Shown in pieces: positions 28,585 to 36,670 of a stretch of DNA of 37,017 nt (position 1 is the first letter of the stretch; each line of letters begins with the position of its first letter). Under the pieces are notes generated by a model, which searched no databases, was not told where the DNA came from, and worked only from the letters and a program-made list of their open reading frames with translations. The translations under genes were made by a program, and so were the position numbers. Origin of the DNA: Clostridia bacterium (GTDB taxonomy: Bacteria > Bacillota > Clostridia > Christensenellales > Pumilibacteraceae); contig JAGAPA010000090.1 of the NCBI GenBank assembly GCA_017623455.1, positions 1-37,017 of the forward strand. Reading direction: 5' to 3'.

Positions 28585-31506
28585 TTATTTGATGATAACG
28601 GTAATACTCTTTTGAGCTTTCTTGGGAATATAATTTTCTACCGTAGGCATAGGTCCGCAAGAATTAGAGCCGATTCCTTCCATAAAGTAATCGATATTAA
28701 TATACGTTCCGTCGCTTACAAGCTCGTCGTCGTGCATCTTTGACGCAAGCTCGCTGTCAGAATACGGTTTTGCGTTAAACGAGAATCCGTCGCCTTCAAT
28801 TCTTATGGTACGGCTCTTGCTCTTAATTTCCGCAAACGCGCAATCGTAATGCGCTCCGCCCTCTTGTGGCTTAACGTAATGATAGTACGTATCCTTTACT
28901 TTTTCCTGCATTACGTCCTTTTCGCTGAAGTGGTGCAAATCCGAATAACTGCCTGCCGCATATCCGTAGAACTTAATATCCTTAAAGTCCTTGCTCTCCT
29001 TCATCTCAAAGCCGATTCTGGGAATTTCACAAACCTCTTCGTCCTTTTCCACAAGATACATGCTTGCTCCTCGTCTTGTGCAGTAATGTCCGCTAAACTC
29101 GTAGTCAACGTCAATCTTTACTGCATCGTCAAAGAATTCGTAAATGAGCTTGCAGTCTGCAAAGGGAACGTAAACAATAGACGAAATCTTGCCCTCAACT
29201 ATAATCTTATTACCTTCCACTTTTACGTTTCTCGGCTCAAAATGCGCCTTATTTAAGTACCAAGCATTCCACAAATTCTTAATGTTTCTATCGTTGTCGG
29301 TGGGGGCCCTGTAAAGCGTAAGCTTCATTCCGCCCAAGGACTCACCGTCCTTTACTATATCGGAAATTTCGCCCTTAGCCTTATCAAAGGTGAAGGTGGT
29401 TTGTCCTGCTTTTACGCATACGTATCTGCCATTTTCGGTAAGTTCTGCCTCCCCGGTAAGCTCGGAAGCAAACGAGGTGGGCTTATTGAACGACTCGAAA
29501 GCAAGCTCGTCCACGTCGTCTACGATGAACATTGTAATCAACGTCTGATACTCTTTTACGGGAAGAGTAATCTCGCTCTGAGGCTCTATTGCCACGTTTA
29601 CGCTCTCTCGTTTTACAAGCTTTCCGTTATTCTTATAAACAAGCTCTACCGTTCCTATTGCGGGCACGAAGAAATTGCGGTTCTTCACGGTAAGAACTCC
29701 TCCCTCTTCCTTAAAGGTTATGGGCTGATAAGCTTTCTTAACCTCCCACGAACCGGGCTTTAAGAGTCTATCTGCGCTCACAAGTCCGTCACAGCAGAAG
29801 TTGCTGTCATGATGTCTTTCGCCAAAATCACCGCCGTATCTGATGGATTTCTTGCCATCCACGTACAAACCGTGGTCAGCCCACTCCCAAATACATCCGC
29901 CCATAAACCAATCGTTATCGTAGAACCAATCTACGTAATAATAAACGTCACCGGGCGCGTTACCCATACAGTGCGCATATTCGCACAAGAAGTACGGTCT
30001 AAATTCCTTCTTATCGTTTACGTACTCGTTAACTATTCTGTCAGATGAAGGGTACATACGGTTTGCCATATCAACAGCGTCGGTATAATAAAGGTCGTTA
30101 ACCTCAAGATACGCCATATCCGTCTGCTCTCTGCCCCAGCCTATCATTCTTGCGTTGTTTATTCTTTCGTAGTGAATAAGTCTGGTACTGTCAAGCGAAC
30201 GCATAAACCTGAGCACTCTGTCATATACAGGACCAAAGCCCGTTTCATTGCCAAGCGACCACATAATTATTGATGGACGGTTAAAGTGAGCAAGAATGTT
30301 TACTTCCTGACGCTGAGCGGAGGTCTGATAGAATTCGCCCGAGAACGCAATGTCACTATACTCTCTCTCGCCGTCCCTACCGCTTCTTACGCTCTTGGTC
30401 TGAACGCCGTGACCTTCAAGGTCAGACTCGGACACAACGTAAAATCCGTACTCGTCGCAAAGCTGATAAAACTCGGGACAAGATTGGTAGTGCGAAGTTC
30501 TGATGCAGTTGACGTTGAGGAACTTCATAACCATTAAGTCCTCTATCATATCCTCAATAGTAACACTCTGACCGTTATAGGGGTTGTTATCGTGACGGTT
30601 TACGCCCAAAAGCTTGATTTTTTCGCCGTTGAAGTAAACCACGTTGCCCTCTCTCCACACTCTTCTAAAGCCCACGCGCTCAAGAATCTTTTCGCCCTTA
30701 GACTCAATAACGAGATCGTAAAGATTGGGATCTTCCGCCGACCAGAGTAATACGTTTTTAACCTTATACTTAACGGTTTTACCTTCCTTTACGGTAAGCT
30801 TCTTACCCTCGAAAATAAGAGTTGCTTCTTCGCCCTTCAGTAAAGTAAAGGTAAGAGTTCCGTCCATATCCGCAACGTAGTGATAGTCTACGATATGACC
30901 AACAGGACGGGACAGAAGATATACGTCACGGAAAATTCCCGTATAGCGGAGCTTGTCTTGATCCTCAAGGTAACTGCCTGCGCACCACTTAAGCACAAGT
31001 ACGTCCATACGGTTTACGCCCTCTTTTACAAAGTCGGTAATATCAAACTCACTTATTCTGTGGCTGATTTGCGAAAAACCCACGAATTTGCCGTTTATAT
31101 AAAGATAGAAACAGCTATCTACACCCTCAAAGTTAAGATACTTCTTCTCTCCATTGAGCACAATCTCAAACTCCCTGCTATAGTGAAAAGCAGGGTTAAT
31201 ATTGTTTGTAAAAGGCGGATTGTAGGGGAAGGGGTATTTTACGTTGGTGTATTGGTTGTAGTCGTAGCCTCTCGTTTGCACGCAAGAGGGCACGTCGATA
31301 ACGTCACAAAGATCCTGCGTATAAAAATCGTCGGGCACGTCGTGAACCGTTTCATACGCCTTTATCTTCCACTCTCCGTTAAGCGAGGTAAATCTCTCGC
31401 TTTCCTCGCGGTATTTTCCGCAAGGATCAGACGAAAAAGGCACGTAGTAGCTTCTCGTAGGTAATACACCGACGCAATCATACTGTTCGTAATACTTTTT
31501 TAGCAT
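28585..31506 (-). CDS. GH2 beta-galactosidase (LacZ type), copy A
   Basis: This 973-residue LacZ-type enzyme is the first gene of the pair, with acid/base Glu421 (WSLGNETG) and nucleophile Glu509 (LCEYAHCMGN). The domain order matches copy B and it ends with the same GIGSNSCGP segment. It differs from copy B in the barrel loops that shape the sugar site: residues 368-400 and about 450-480 are unrelated in detail. That suggests a duplication followed by change of specificity. A good promoter and AAGGAG precede the ATG. It diverges from a KDPG/KDPGal-type aldolase gene, which could place both in galactose use. Confidence 0.95.
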   Translation of the reverse strand: MLKKYYEQYDCVGVLPTRSYYVPFSSDPCGKYREESERFTSLNGEWKIKAYETVHDVPDDFYTQDLCDVIDVPSCVQTRGYDYNQYTNVKYPFPYNPPFTNNINPAFHYSREFEIVLNGEKKYLNFEGVDSCFYLYINGKFVGFSQISHRISEFDITDFVKEGVNRMDVLVLKWCAGSYLEDQDKLRYTGIFRDVYLLSRPVGHIVDYHYVADMDGTLTFTLLKGEEATLIFEGKKLTVKEGKTVKYKVKNVLLWSAEDPNLYDLVIESKGEKILERVGFRRVWREGNVVYFNGEKIKLLGVNRHDNNPYNGQSVTIEDMIEDLMVMKFLNVNCIRTSHYQSCPEFYQLCDEYGFYVVSESDLEGHGVQTKSVRSGRDGEREYSDIAFSGEFYQTSAQRQEVNILAHFNRPSIIMWSLGNETGFGPVYDRVLRFMRSLDSTRLIHYERINNARMIGWGREQTDMAYLEVNDLYYTDAVDMANRMYPSSDRIVNEYVNDKKEFRPYFLCEYAHCMGNAPGDVYYYVDWFYDNDWFMGGCIWEWADHGLYVDGKKSIRYGGDFGERHHDSNFCCDGLVSADRLLKPGSWEVKKAYQPITFKEEGGVLTVKNRNFFVPAIGTVELVYKNNGKLVKRESVNVAIEPQSEITLPVKEYQTLITMFIVDDVDELAFESFNKPTSFASELTGEAELTENGRYVCVKAGQTTFTFDKAKGEISDIVKDGESLGGMKLTLYRAPTDNDRNIKNLWNAWYLNKAHFEPRNVKVEGNKIIVEGKISSIVYVPFADCKLIYEFFDDAVKIDVDYEFSGHYCTRRGASMYLVEKDEEVCEIPRIGFEMKESKDFKDIKFYGYAAGSYSDLHHFSEKDVMQEKVKDTYYHYVKPQEGGAHYDCAFAEIKSKSRTIRIEGDGFSFNAKPYSDSELASKMHDDELVSDGTYINIDYFMEGIGSNSCGPMPTVENYIPKKAQKSITVIIK

Positions 31507-31574
31507 ATCATTCTCCTTATCTTTATTGGCTTCAACCGCTTTTCGGTCTATAGCCCAAATTTCTCATTATATAC

Positions 31575-31603
31575 AGTATAATATATATTCGAATTTATTT
31601 CAA
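31575..31603 (-). promoter_or_regulatory. Promoter of the tandem lacZ operon
   Basis: On the minus strand a -35 TTGAAA (31598-31603), a 17-nt spacer and -10 TATACT (31575-31580). The leader is about 60 nt. Confidence 0.7.
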
Positions 31604-31617
31604 GCGAAAAACAAAAA

Positions 31618-31657
31618 AAATATTGCTTTCTTTAGAAATAAAAAAACAGCAATATTT
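31618..31657. promoter_or_regulatory. Inverted repeat between the divergent lacZ and aldolase promoters
   Basis: AAATATTGCT (31618-31627) and AGCAATATTT (31648-31657) are perfect 10-nt inverted arms, 20 nt apart. They lie just upstream of the lacZ -35 on one side and the aldolase -35 on the other, so a shared regulator site is likely. Confidence 0.45.
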
Positions 31658-31678
31658 TCCCAAGCCTGCGTGTTATTG

Positions 31679-31707
31679 TTGACCTTAGCATAAAAAAGGT
31701 GTATACT
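31679..31707 (+). promoter_or_regulatory. Promoter of the aldolase gene
   Basis: A -35 TTGACC (31679-31684), a 17-nt spacer and -10 TATACT (31702-31707). GAGGAA follows, 7 nt before the ATG at 31742. Confidence 0.8.
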
Positions 31708-31741
31708 TATTTTATCTAAAGCATTTGCGAGGAATAAAATT

Positions 31742-32401
31742 ATGGATAAGAAAACCGTAATAAAAGCAATTGAAGAACACAAGATAGTCGTTATTTTGCG
31801 CGGTCTTGACAAAGATCAACTTTTTAACACAGTAACTGCCATAAGAAAGGGTGGTATCAAGTGCTGTGAAGTAACGTACGATGCGCGCGGAATAATCTCG
31901 GACGAAGAAACTGCAAGCAATATCCGCATGCTCGTAGACTCCTTCCCCGATATGCATATCGGCGCAGGAACCGTGCTTACCGAAAAACAGGTAGAGCTTA
32001 CCGCTTACGCAGGCGGAGAGTTTATCATCTCTCCCGACGTTAACCCTGCCGTTATCAAAAAGACTGTTGCAATGAACCTCGTTTCCATGCCCGGCGCGCT
32101 CACTCCCTCGGAATGTACGCTTGCGCACAGAAGTGGAGCTGACTTTATCAAGCTTTTTCCCAACAGCGAAATGAAGCCCTCTTATCTTAAGGCAATCTCC
32201 GCTCCCCTTTCCCATCTTAAGTTTATAGCGGTGGGCGGTGTTAACGAAAACAACCTTGCTTCCTATATAAAAGCAGGCGCCGTGGGAATAGGCGTTTCAA
32301 GTGCCATAATAGACAAAAAGATTATCGAAAGCGGAAAGTACGAAGAGCTTACCGCACTTGCCAAAAAGTATACCGACGCGCTCAAGGCGTGCGAAAAATA
32401 G
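31742..32401 (+). CDS. KDPG/KDPGal-type aldolase (Eda/DgoA family)
   Basis: This 219-residue class I aldolase cleaves 2-keto-3-deoxy-6-phosphogluconate (or -galactonate, or 4-hydroxy-2-oxoglutarate) to pyruvate and an aldehyde. The catalytic Glu43 lies in CCEVTYD, and the Schiff-base Lys137 lies in ADFIKLFPNSE. GAGTVL (74-79) and VGGVN (about 162-166) are the phosphate-binding loops. The length is typical (about 210). No sugar-acid dehydratase or KDG kinase gene is nearby. Its place next to beta-galactosidases makes the KDPGal reaction possible. A motif site begins on the last base of its stop codon, and a terminator follows. Confidence 0.92.
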   Translation: MDKKTVIKAIEEHKIVVILRGLDKDQLFNTVTAIRKGGIKCCEVTYDARGIISDEETASNIRMLVDSFPDMHIGAGTVLTEKQVELTAYAGGEFIISPDVNPAVIKKTVAMNLVSMPGALTPSECTLAHRSGADFIKLFPNSEMKPSYLKAISAPLSHLKFIAVGGVNENNLASYIKAGAVGIGVSSAIIDKKIIESGKYEELTALAKKYTDALKACEK

Positions 32402-32414
32402 CAATACGTATACG
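32401..32414 (+). repeat. Intergenic motif GCAATACGTATACG, site 5
   Basis: An exact copy of site 1, beginning on the last base of the aldolase stop codon and followed by a terminator hairpin. Confidence 0.6.
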
Positions 32415-32434
32415 TAAAAACTTTACAAACCAAT

Positions 32435-32491
32435 AAAAAAAGAGCAGAAGTAAGGCCCTAAAAAACCTATACTTTTGCTCTTGTTTTTTTT
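32435..32491. terminator. Bidirectional terminator between aldolase and CDF genes
   Basis: AAGAGCAGAAGTA (32440-32452) pairs with TACTTTTGCTCTT (32470-32482) over 13 positions, with one wobble. A-tracts precede it and GTTTTTTTT follows. Confidence 0.85.
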
Positions 32492-32559
32492 GTATCGTCA
32501 ACTGCATTTTATTGCAATTTTTCACTGACAAATTAACGAAAGCACCTACTAATGCGGTG

Positions 32560-33720
32560 TCAGATGCCCGGTTCTACGGTTATAACCAAGTAGTATTTTT
32601 CGTCGATTTCCTTCACCTTTTCGGTCACGTACTCAACGATCTCGCCTTTGGTCTTTTTGAAGCCGTACGGCACTAAAATATCAAACAGCACGTTTGTACG
32701 GTTTTCTCCAAATACCATTCTAAAATCGTGAATGGACAAGCTTTCGTCAATTTCTTTTACGATGCTTACCACCTTTCCCTTCATTTCGTTAACTCTCTCG
32801 TCGTCGGTTACGATGGGGTCTAAGTGTCCTGTAAACACAATTCCTTCGTCTTGTATAAATTCCTTTTCAATAAGGTCGACAAGCTCGTGCGAATGGAGAA
32901 CGTCCACGTTTGCATCCACCTCTATGTGCGCGGAAGCAAAGTACGTGCTTGGTCCAAAGTTATACACAAGCAGGTCGTGCACTCCAAGCACTCCGTCGTA
33001 AGAGCTTACCTTGTTTTTAATCTTTTCCACAAGCTTTTCGTCGGGCGCTTTACCAATAAGCATAGAGGTTACCTCTCTTAAGATCCCCACCGCCGAGTAC
33101 CCAATAAACAGCGCCACCAACACTCCTGCATAACCGTCGAGCTGAAAGCCGGTAAAGTAGGTTATCACGTAGCAGACAAGAACCGCGGAGGTGGAAACGC
33201 AATCGGTAAGACTGTCCATTGCCGAAGCTTTGAGTATGGTTGAGTCTATCTTTTTTGCTACCGCTCTATAATATATGAACAGTCCGATTTTTACCGCGAT
33301 AGAAACCGCAAGCATAACGGGCACCCAAAACGTTATCACCAATATTTCAGGCGAAATGATCTTGTCAATAGATTCTCTTACCGTTTCAAAAGCCACGAAA
33401 AAGATTATGCATGCCACTATCATAGAAAACACGTATTCTATTCTGCCGTGACCGAACGGATGTTCCTTATCCGCAGGCTTTTCGGACAACTTAAAAGACA
33501 GAGTGGAAATAACGCTACTACCACAGTCCGTAAGGTTATTAACACCGTCCGCGGTAACCGACAACACGCCAAAGATCGCGCCTACCGCTATTTTCCCTAC
33601 CGCCAAAAGCACGTTCACCACAATGCCCACGATGCCGGCAAGCTTTCCGTAAAATGCTCTGTTGTTCTTCTCTTTTTCCATTTTTTGCTCTCTTATAAAA
33701 TACTTAATAAAGTCCCGCAT
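32560..33720 (-). CDS. Cation diffusion facilitator (CDF) metal efflux transporter
   Basis: The start at 33720 (386 residues) is chosen because a strong promoter lies at 33748-33776, inside the longer open frame, and because MRDFIKYFIREQ matches the usual N-terminus of clostridial CDF proteins. Six membrane spans occupy about 25-225. The metal site is formed by ADGVNNLTD (span 2) and SAMDSLTD (span 5). A cytosolic dimerisation domain with histidines follows, plus about 80 further residues. The family exports zinc, manganese, iron or cobalt in exchange for protons; the metal cannot be read here. It is transcribed alone. Confidence 0.92.
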   Translation of the reverse strand: MRDFIKYFIREQKMEKEKNNRAFYGKLAGIVGIVVNVLLAVGKIAVGAIFGVLSVTADGVNNLTDCGSSVISTLSFKLSEKPADKEHPFGHGRIEYVFSMIVACIIFFVAFETVRESIDKIISPEILVITFWVPVMLAVSIAVKIGLFIYYRAVAKKIDSTILKASAMDSLTDCVSTSAVLVCYVITYFTGFQLDGYAGVLVALFIGYSAVGILREVTSMLIGKAPDEKLVEKIKNKVSSYDGVLGVHDLLVYNFGPSTYFASAHIEVDANVDVLHSHELVDLIEKEFIQDEGIVFTGHLDPIVTDDERVNEMKGKVVSIVKEIDESLSIHDFRMVFGENRTNVLFDILVPYGFKKTKGEIVEYVTEKVKEIDEKYYLVITVEPGI

Positions 33721-33747
33721 TGTTTTTCTTATGCAAGAACTGTTTGT

Positions 33748-33776
33748 ATTATACCAAATATATAAAGCCGTGTAAA
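33748..33776 (-). promoter_or_regulatory. Promoter of the CDF gene
   Basis: On the minus strand a -35 TTTACA (33771-33776), a 17-nt spacer and a perfect -10 TATAAT (33748-33753). Transcription would begin about 20 nt before the chosen start codon. Confidence 0.75.
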
Positions 33777-33844
33777 GCATATTATCGAAAAACTTTGCTA
33801 TAACGCAACACCCGTTTGATTTCGTAATGTCACGTAAAGCACAA

Positions 33845-33895
33845 GACAAAACACAAACAAAAGCCCGTTTTATTGGTTTTTGCTTGTGTTTTGTC
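33845..33895. repeat. Long orphan hairpin
   Basis: Arms 33845-33865 and 33875-33895 pair over 21 positions with one mismatch and one wobble (GACAAAACACAA... with ...TTGTGTTTTGTC), and the loop is 9 nt. It looks like a strong terminator, but no gene ends here. It is either a structured repeat or the remains of a lost neighbour. Confidence 0.6.
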
Positions 33896-33904
33896 GCGTT
33901 TTAC

Positions 33905-33918
33905 CGCATACGTATTGC
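33905..33918 (-). repeat. Intergenic motif GCAATACGTATGCG, site 6
   Basis: A strong family member in inverse orientation, 10 nt beyond the long orphan hairpin. Confidence 0.6.
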
Positions 33919-34015
33919 AGTTTTTTGCACTTTTCTACAATTAAAGCAAGTATTTACAATAATTTGATGATATAATATTCAAATAGTGTATTGCGTATTT
34001 TTGTTTATTTGCAAT

Positions 34016-34052
34016 AACAAAACGCCAACCTTACTATCCGGATTGGCATTTT
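34016..34052 (-). terminator. Terminator after dus
   Basis: GCCAACC (34024-34030) pairs with GGATTGGC (34040-34047) with one bulged base. On the minus strand GTTTTGTTATT follows. Confidence 0.65.
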
Positions 34053-34076
34053 ATCTTATATCATTTAACTGGAATA

Positions 34077-35003
34077 TTATTCAACTTTAAATATTTCGTC
34101 TAATACTACGAATAAATCTTTTAGAGTGGGGGCGAGGTTGACGCGGTTTTTGTCTTCGCCTTTTACGCCTGCGCGCTTAAGATAGTACGCAAAGTGCTTG
34201 CGCATATTGGCTACGATATAATGCTCGTTGTCAAAATACTGTTGCATATACCTTATATGTTTTTTTATTAGCGGATAAATCTCTTCCTCTTCACCGCCGT
34301 TTATTACGGAAAAAATATCGGCATGCCCGATTGCGCCCCTTCCTATCATAAGCCCATCCGCGCCTTTGTATCTATCCAAATTATGCTCGTTTATATCTCC
34401 GCTTACGGTAAGGGGGATATTTAGTAGGGGCTTTAGCGAAAGTACCGCCTCTACGTTACTCTCGCCACGGTAGAGCTGTTCGGTAGTTCTGCCGTGCACG
34501 GTAACCATATCTGCTCCGCTTTCTTGCATAACGTGAGCAAACTCTTTGCTCGTGTTTTCACTCCAGCCGAGTCTGAACTTTGCGGTAACGGGACGGGACG
34601 TTGCCTTTTTACACGCTTCCACAATCTTTCCGGCTCTGACGGGATCTTTCATAAGGGCGCTACCCTCGCCTTGCTTTGTTACCTTGGGCACGGGACAGCC
34701 CATATTTATATCTATAATATCAAACGAGTCAAGATCGCGACACTGCGATATAACCTTGTAAAACTCGTCGGGCTCTGAGCCGAAAAGCTGAACACAAGAA
34801 GGGGTTTCGCTATCTGCCGTTCTCAGCATTTCCACAGTCTTTTTTCCTTGGTACAAAAGCCCCTTAACGCTTATCATTTCAGTAACGGTAAGACCTACAC
34901 CGTAGTCCTTACAAAGCTTTCTGAAAGCTACGTCACCATAGCCTGCCATAGGTGCTAAGATCAGATTATTATTTAGTTGTACGTTTGCTATTTTAAGCGA
35001 CAT
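34077..35003 (-). CDS. dus: tRNA-dihydrouridine synthase
   Basis: This 308-residue flavoenzyme reduces uridines in the D loop of tRNA. Visible motifs are the FMN-binding LAPMAGYGDVAFRKL (16-30), the TEMIS segment (41-45) and DINMGCPVPKVTKQGEGSALM (about 97-117) with the catalytic cysteine. VTAKFRLGW, VHGRTTEQLY and GLMIGRGAIG (phosphate binding) follow. The C-terminal helical domain recognises tRNA. The type is closest to DusB-like enzymes of Bacillota. It follows mazG after 42 nt with a motif site in the gap and no terminator, so both are probably on one transcript. Confidence 0.93.
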   Translation of the reverse strand: MSLKIANVQLNNNLILAPMAGYGDVAFRKLCKDYGVGLTVTEMISVKGLLYQGKKTVEMLRTADSETPSCVQLFGSEPDEFYKVISQCRDLDSFDIIDINMGCPVPKVTKQGEGSALMKDPVRAGKIVEACKKATSRPVTAKFRLGWSENTSKEFAHVMQESGADMVTVHGRTTEQLYRGESNVEAVLSLKPLLNIPLTVSGDINEHNLDRYKGADGLMIGRGAIGHADIFSVINGGEEEEIYPLIKKHIRYMQQYFDNEHYIVANMRKHFAYYLKRAGVKGEDKNRVNLAPTLKDLFVVLDEIFKVE

Positions 35004-35027
35004 TTTCTTTCCTTTTTACTGTTTTAC

Positions 35028-35041
35028 GCAATACGTATGCA
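35028..35041 (+). repeat. Intergenic motif GCAATACGTATGCA, site 7
   Basis: Lies in the 42-nt gap between mazG (5 nt past its stop) and dus (25 nt before its start), with TTTTAC on the left. Confidence 0.6.
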
Positions 35042-35045
35042 TGTT

Positions 35046-36323
35046 TTATATGTTATCCGAAAGCTTATTAAGCTCGTTTCCTTCTTCTAACTTTACTGCC
35101 TTTCTTTCTATCTCTTTAAGCGTTTTATTAAGCTCGATCTCCGGGCTTTTTCCGCTTATTGCCACAAGAAAAACAACAGCGGTAAGAGCGGAAACAAGCT
35201 CGTTATTTTCAAGCGCTTTTGCTACCTTTTCTTTTAATACTTCCGCCGTCACGTTTGCTCCGTACTTGTTTGCTTTTTTGATAAACTTTTCACTTGCAAG
35301 AAGAGCGGGGAAGGTGTCGGGGATACGGTCTATCTGCTCTTTTAAGAGCGCATAATGCTTTTCCTTAGCTTTAGCTTTCTCCCAAAATCCAAGAGCTTCC
35401 GCCTCGTCGTTCGCCTTGTTTTCGCCAAAAATATGTGTGTGGCGTGAAACTAATTTTTCGCACACTCCGCTGATTACGTCGTTGAAATTATACTCACCCT
35501 CACGCTGAGCCATATCGCAATGGAACACCACTTGAAGCAATACGTCGCCCATTTCTTCTATCATATTATCTATATCTTTTTTATCTATTGCATCCACAGC
35601 CTCATACGCTTCCTCGAGCATATTTTCTCTGATGCTTTCGTGCGTTTGAACCTTATCCCAAGGACATCCGTCAGGCGCGGTAAGACGGCGCATAACGCGC
35701 ATAAGATCGTTAATTTCAAAGCGTTTCTTTTTTGTAAAGTCGGCTTGAGCAGGAATAAAGAGCGAAGCGAGCTTGTACTTCTTTTCCCTGTCTATCTCAT
35801 ATAAAGGAAGAGTTTTGCTCTCCTTTCCGTCACTAAGCGTTACCTGCGTTTCGCCATCGTAATAGTCGAGCAGACAAAGCTTGAGATCGCACGCAACAGC
35901 CTTGCCGTCTATATCGTAAAAAACGTGAGGAACAGCCGTATCAAAATACGTATGCTCGTTTACGTCGTACGCAGACATGGAAATAAGAGAAGAGCCCTGC
36001 GCTCTGCCACGGTTTTCCGCAACTCCGGCAACTACGGTAACTTGAGTCTTTTGTTCCAAAATCCTGCCTACGTTATCGCCAAAACCATCACCGACAACCG
36101 CAAACACTACTTTTTCTCCGCTCTGCTCTTTTTTTAGAAGGTGATCTGCAATAAGACTGTCCATTTCTTCATACGAAGAGGCGGAAGCAAAAAGTTCACT
36201 CGCACACTCGGTTGCAGTACGCATTTTAGCGCGAGAAAAAACGTAAGATGCTTCTTTTATTGCCTTTTTTCCTCTTGCGGTAACGTCGCCTTGCTGTATG
36301 CCCATTCCAACTATTGTAATCAT
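35046..36323 (-). CDS. YabN-like protein: tetrapyrrole-methylase domain fused to MazG
   Basis: A TTG codon exists at 36338, but ATG at 36323 follows GGAGAAAAGG and starts the conserved MITIVGMG, so it is preferred (425 residues). Residues 1-195 form a tetrapyrrole (corrin/porphyrin) methylase-like domain, with VVGDGFGDNV around 73-82. Residues about 210-425 form a MazG nucleotide pyrophosphohydrolase with CPWDKVQTHESI, ENMLEEAYEAVDAI and the metal-binding EEMGDVLLQVVFH. MazG enzymes hydrolyse nucleoside triphosphates and clear damaged nucleotides. The fusion is characteristic of Bacillota YabN. The role of the methylase domain is unknown. Confidence 0.92.
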   Translation of the reverse strand: MITIVGMGIQQGDVTARGKKAIKEASYVFSRAKMRTATECASELFASASSYEEMDSLIADHLLKKEQSGEKVVFAVVGDGFGDNVGRILEQKTQVTVVAGVAENRGRAQGSSLISMSAYDVNEHTYFDTAVPHVFYDIDGKAVACDLKLCLLDYYDGETQVTLSDGKESKTLPLYEIDREKKYKLASLFIPAQADFTKKKRFEINDLMRVMRRLTAPDGCPWDKVQTHESIRENMLEEAYEAVDAIDKKDIDNMIEEMGDVLLQVVFHCDMAQREGEYNFNDVISGVCEKLVSRHTHIFGENKANDEAEALGFWEKAKAKEKHYALLKEQIDRIPDTFPALLASEKFIKKANKYGANVTAEVLKEKVAKALENNELVSALTAVVFLVAISGKSPEIELNKTLKEIERKAVKLEEGNELNKLSDNI

Positions 36324-36355
36324 ATGCCTTTTCTCCAATAACTTATTTCGCTACA

Positions 36356-36384
36356 AGTATAACACACTTAGAAAATATTTACAA
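36356..36384 (-). promoter_or_regulatory. Promoter of mazG-dus
   Basis: On the minus strand a -35 TTGTAA (36379-36384), a 17-nt spacer and -10 TATACT (36356-36361). Confidence 0.7.
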
Positions 36385-36454
36385 GAATTTTAAGCAATGT
36401 TTGTGCATAAAGCAAAAACTTTAGCACATACTAAAGTCACAAGGAGGAAAGAAT

Positions 36455-36610
36455 ATGACTAAACTTAACAGCGGTGAAATCGCTCCTAAGACCGCAACTT
36501 ATAACGTAGTTGCTTCTAACGGTAAGGTTGTAAATACCGTAAAGGTCAATAAGGGCGACAGAATGCCACCCACACAGAAAGCGGACTATCATTTCGAACT
36601 TTCTAAGTAA
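36455..36610 (+). CDS. Small YjzC-like protein
   Basis: This 51-residue protein starts MTKLNSGEIAPKTATYNVV, continues with SNGKVVNTVKVNKGDRMPPT and ends with DYHFELSK. The pattern G-x-x-APxTxxY, then VxVxKGDxxPPT resembles the small YjzC-type family of Bacillota (about 50-60 residues, function unknown). AAGGAGG lies 7 nt before the ATG, and a strong terminator follows 25 nt after the stop, so it is a real, probably well-translated monocistronic gene. It has no membrane segment or cysteines. Confidence 0.8.
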   Translation: MTKLNSGEIAPKTATYNVVASNGKVVNTVKVNKGDRMPPTQKADYHFELSK

Positions 36611-36634
36611 GTTAAAACAACTTACTCTTTGACA

Positions 36635-36670
36635 AAAGAGAGAGTGCTGTATTAAGCGCTCTCTCTTTTT
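36635..36670 (+). terminator. Terminator after the YjzC-like gene
   Basis: AAAAGAGAGAGTGC (from 36635) pairs with GCGCTCTCTCTTTTT (to 36670) around an 8-nt loop, with one internal mismatch and a T run at the end. Confidence 0.88.

Larger units (their letters stand above)
33721..34076. other. Intergenic stretch with promoter, long hairpin and motif site
   Basis: There is no gene in these 356 bases. It holds the CDF promoter (33748-33776), a long hairpin (33845-33895), a motif site (33905-33918), a partial motif-like word near 33987 and the dus terminator (34016-34052). Confidence 0.65.

Noticed and set aside
33721-33849. A longer N-terminus for the CDF transporter starting at 33849
   Set aside because: A consensus promoter (33748-33776) lies inside the extra part, and the extra residues (MSCALRDITKSNGCC...) do not look like a CDF N-terminus.
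36324-36338. TTG start for mazG at 36338
   Set aside because: The ATG at 36323 has GGAGAAAAGG directly upstream and begins the conserved domain.
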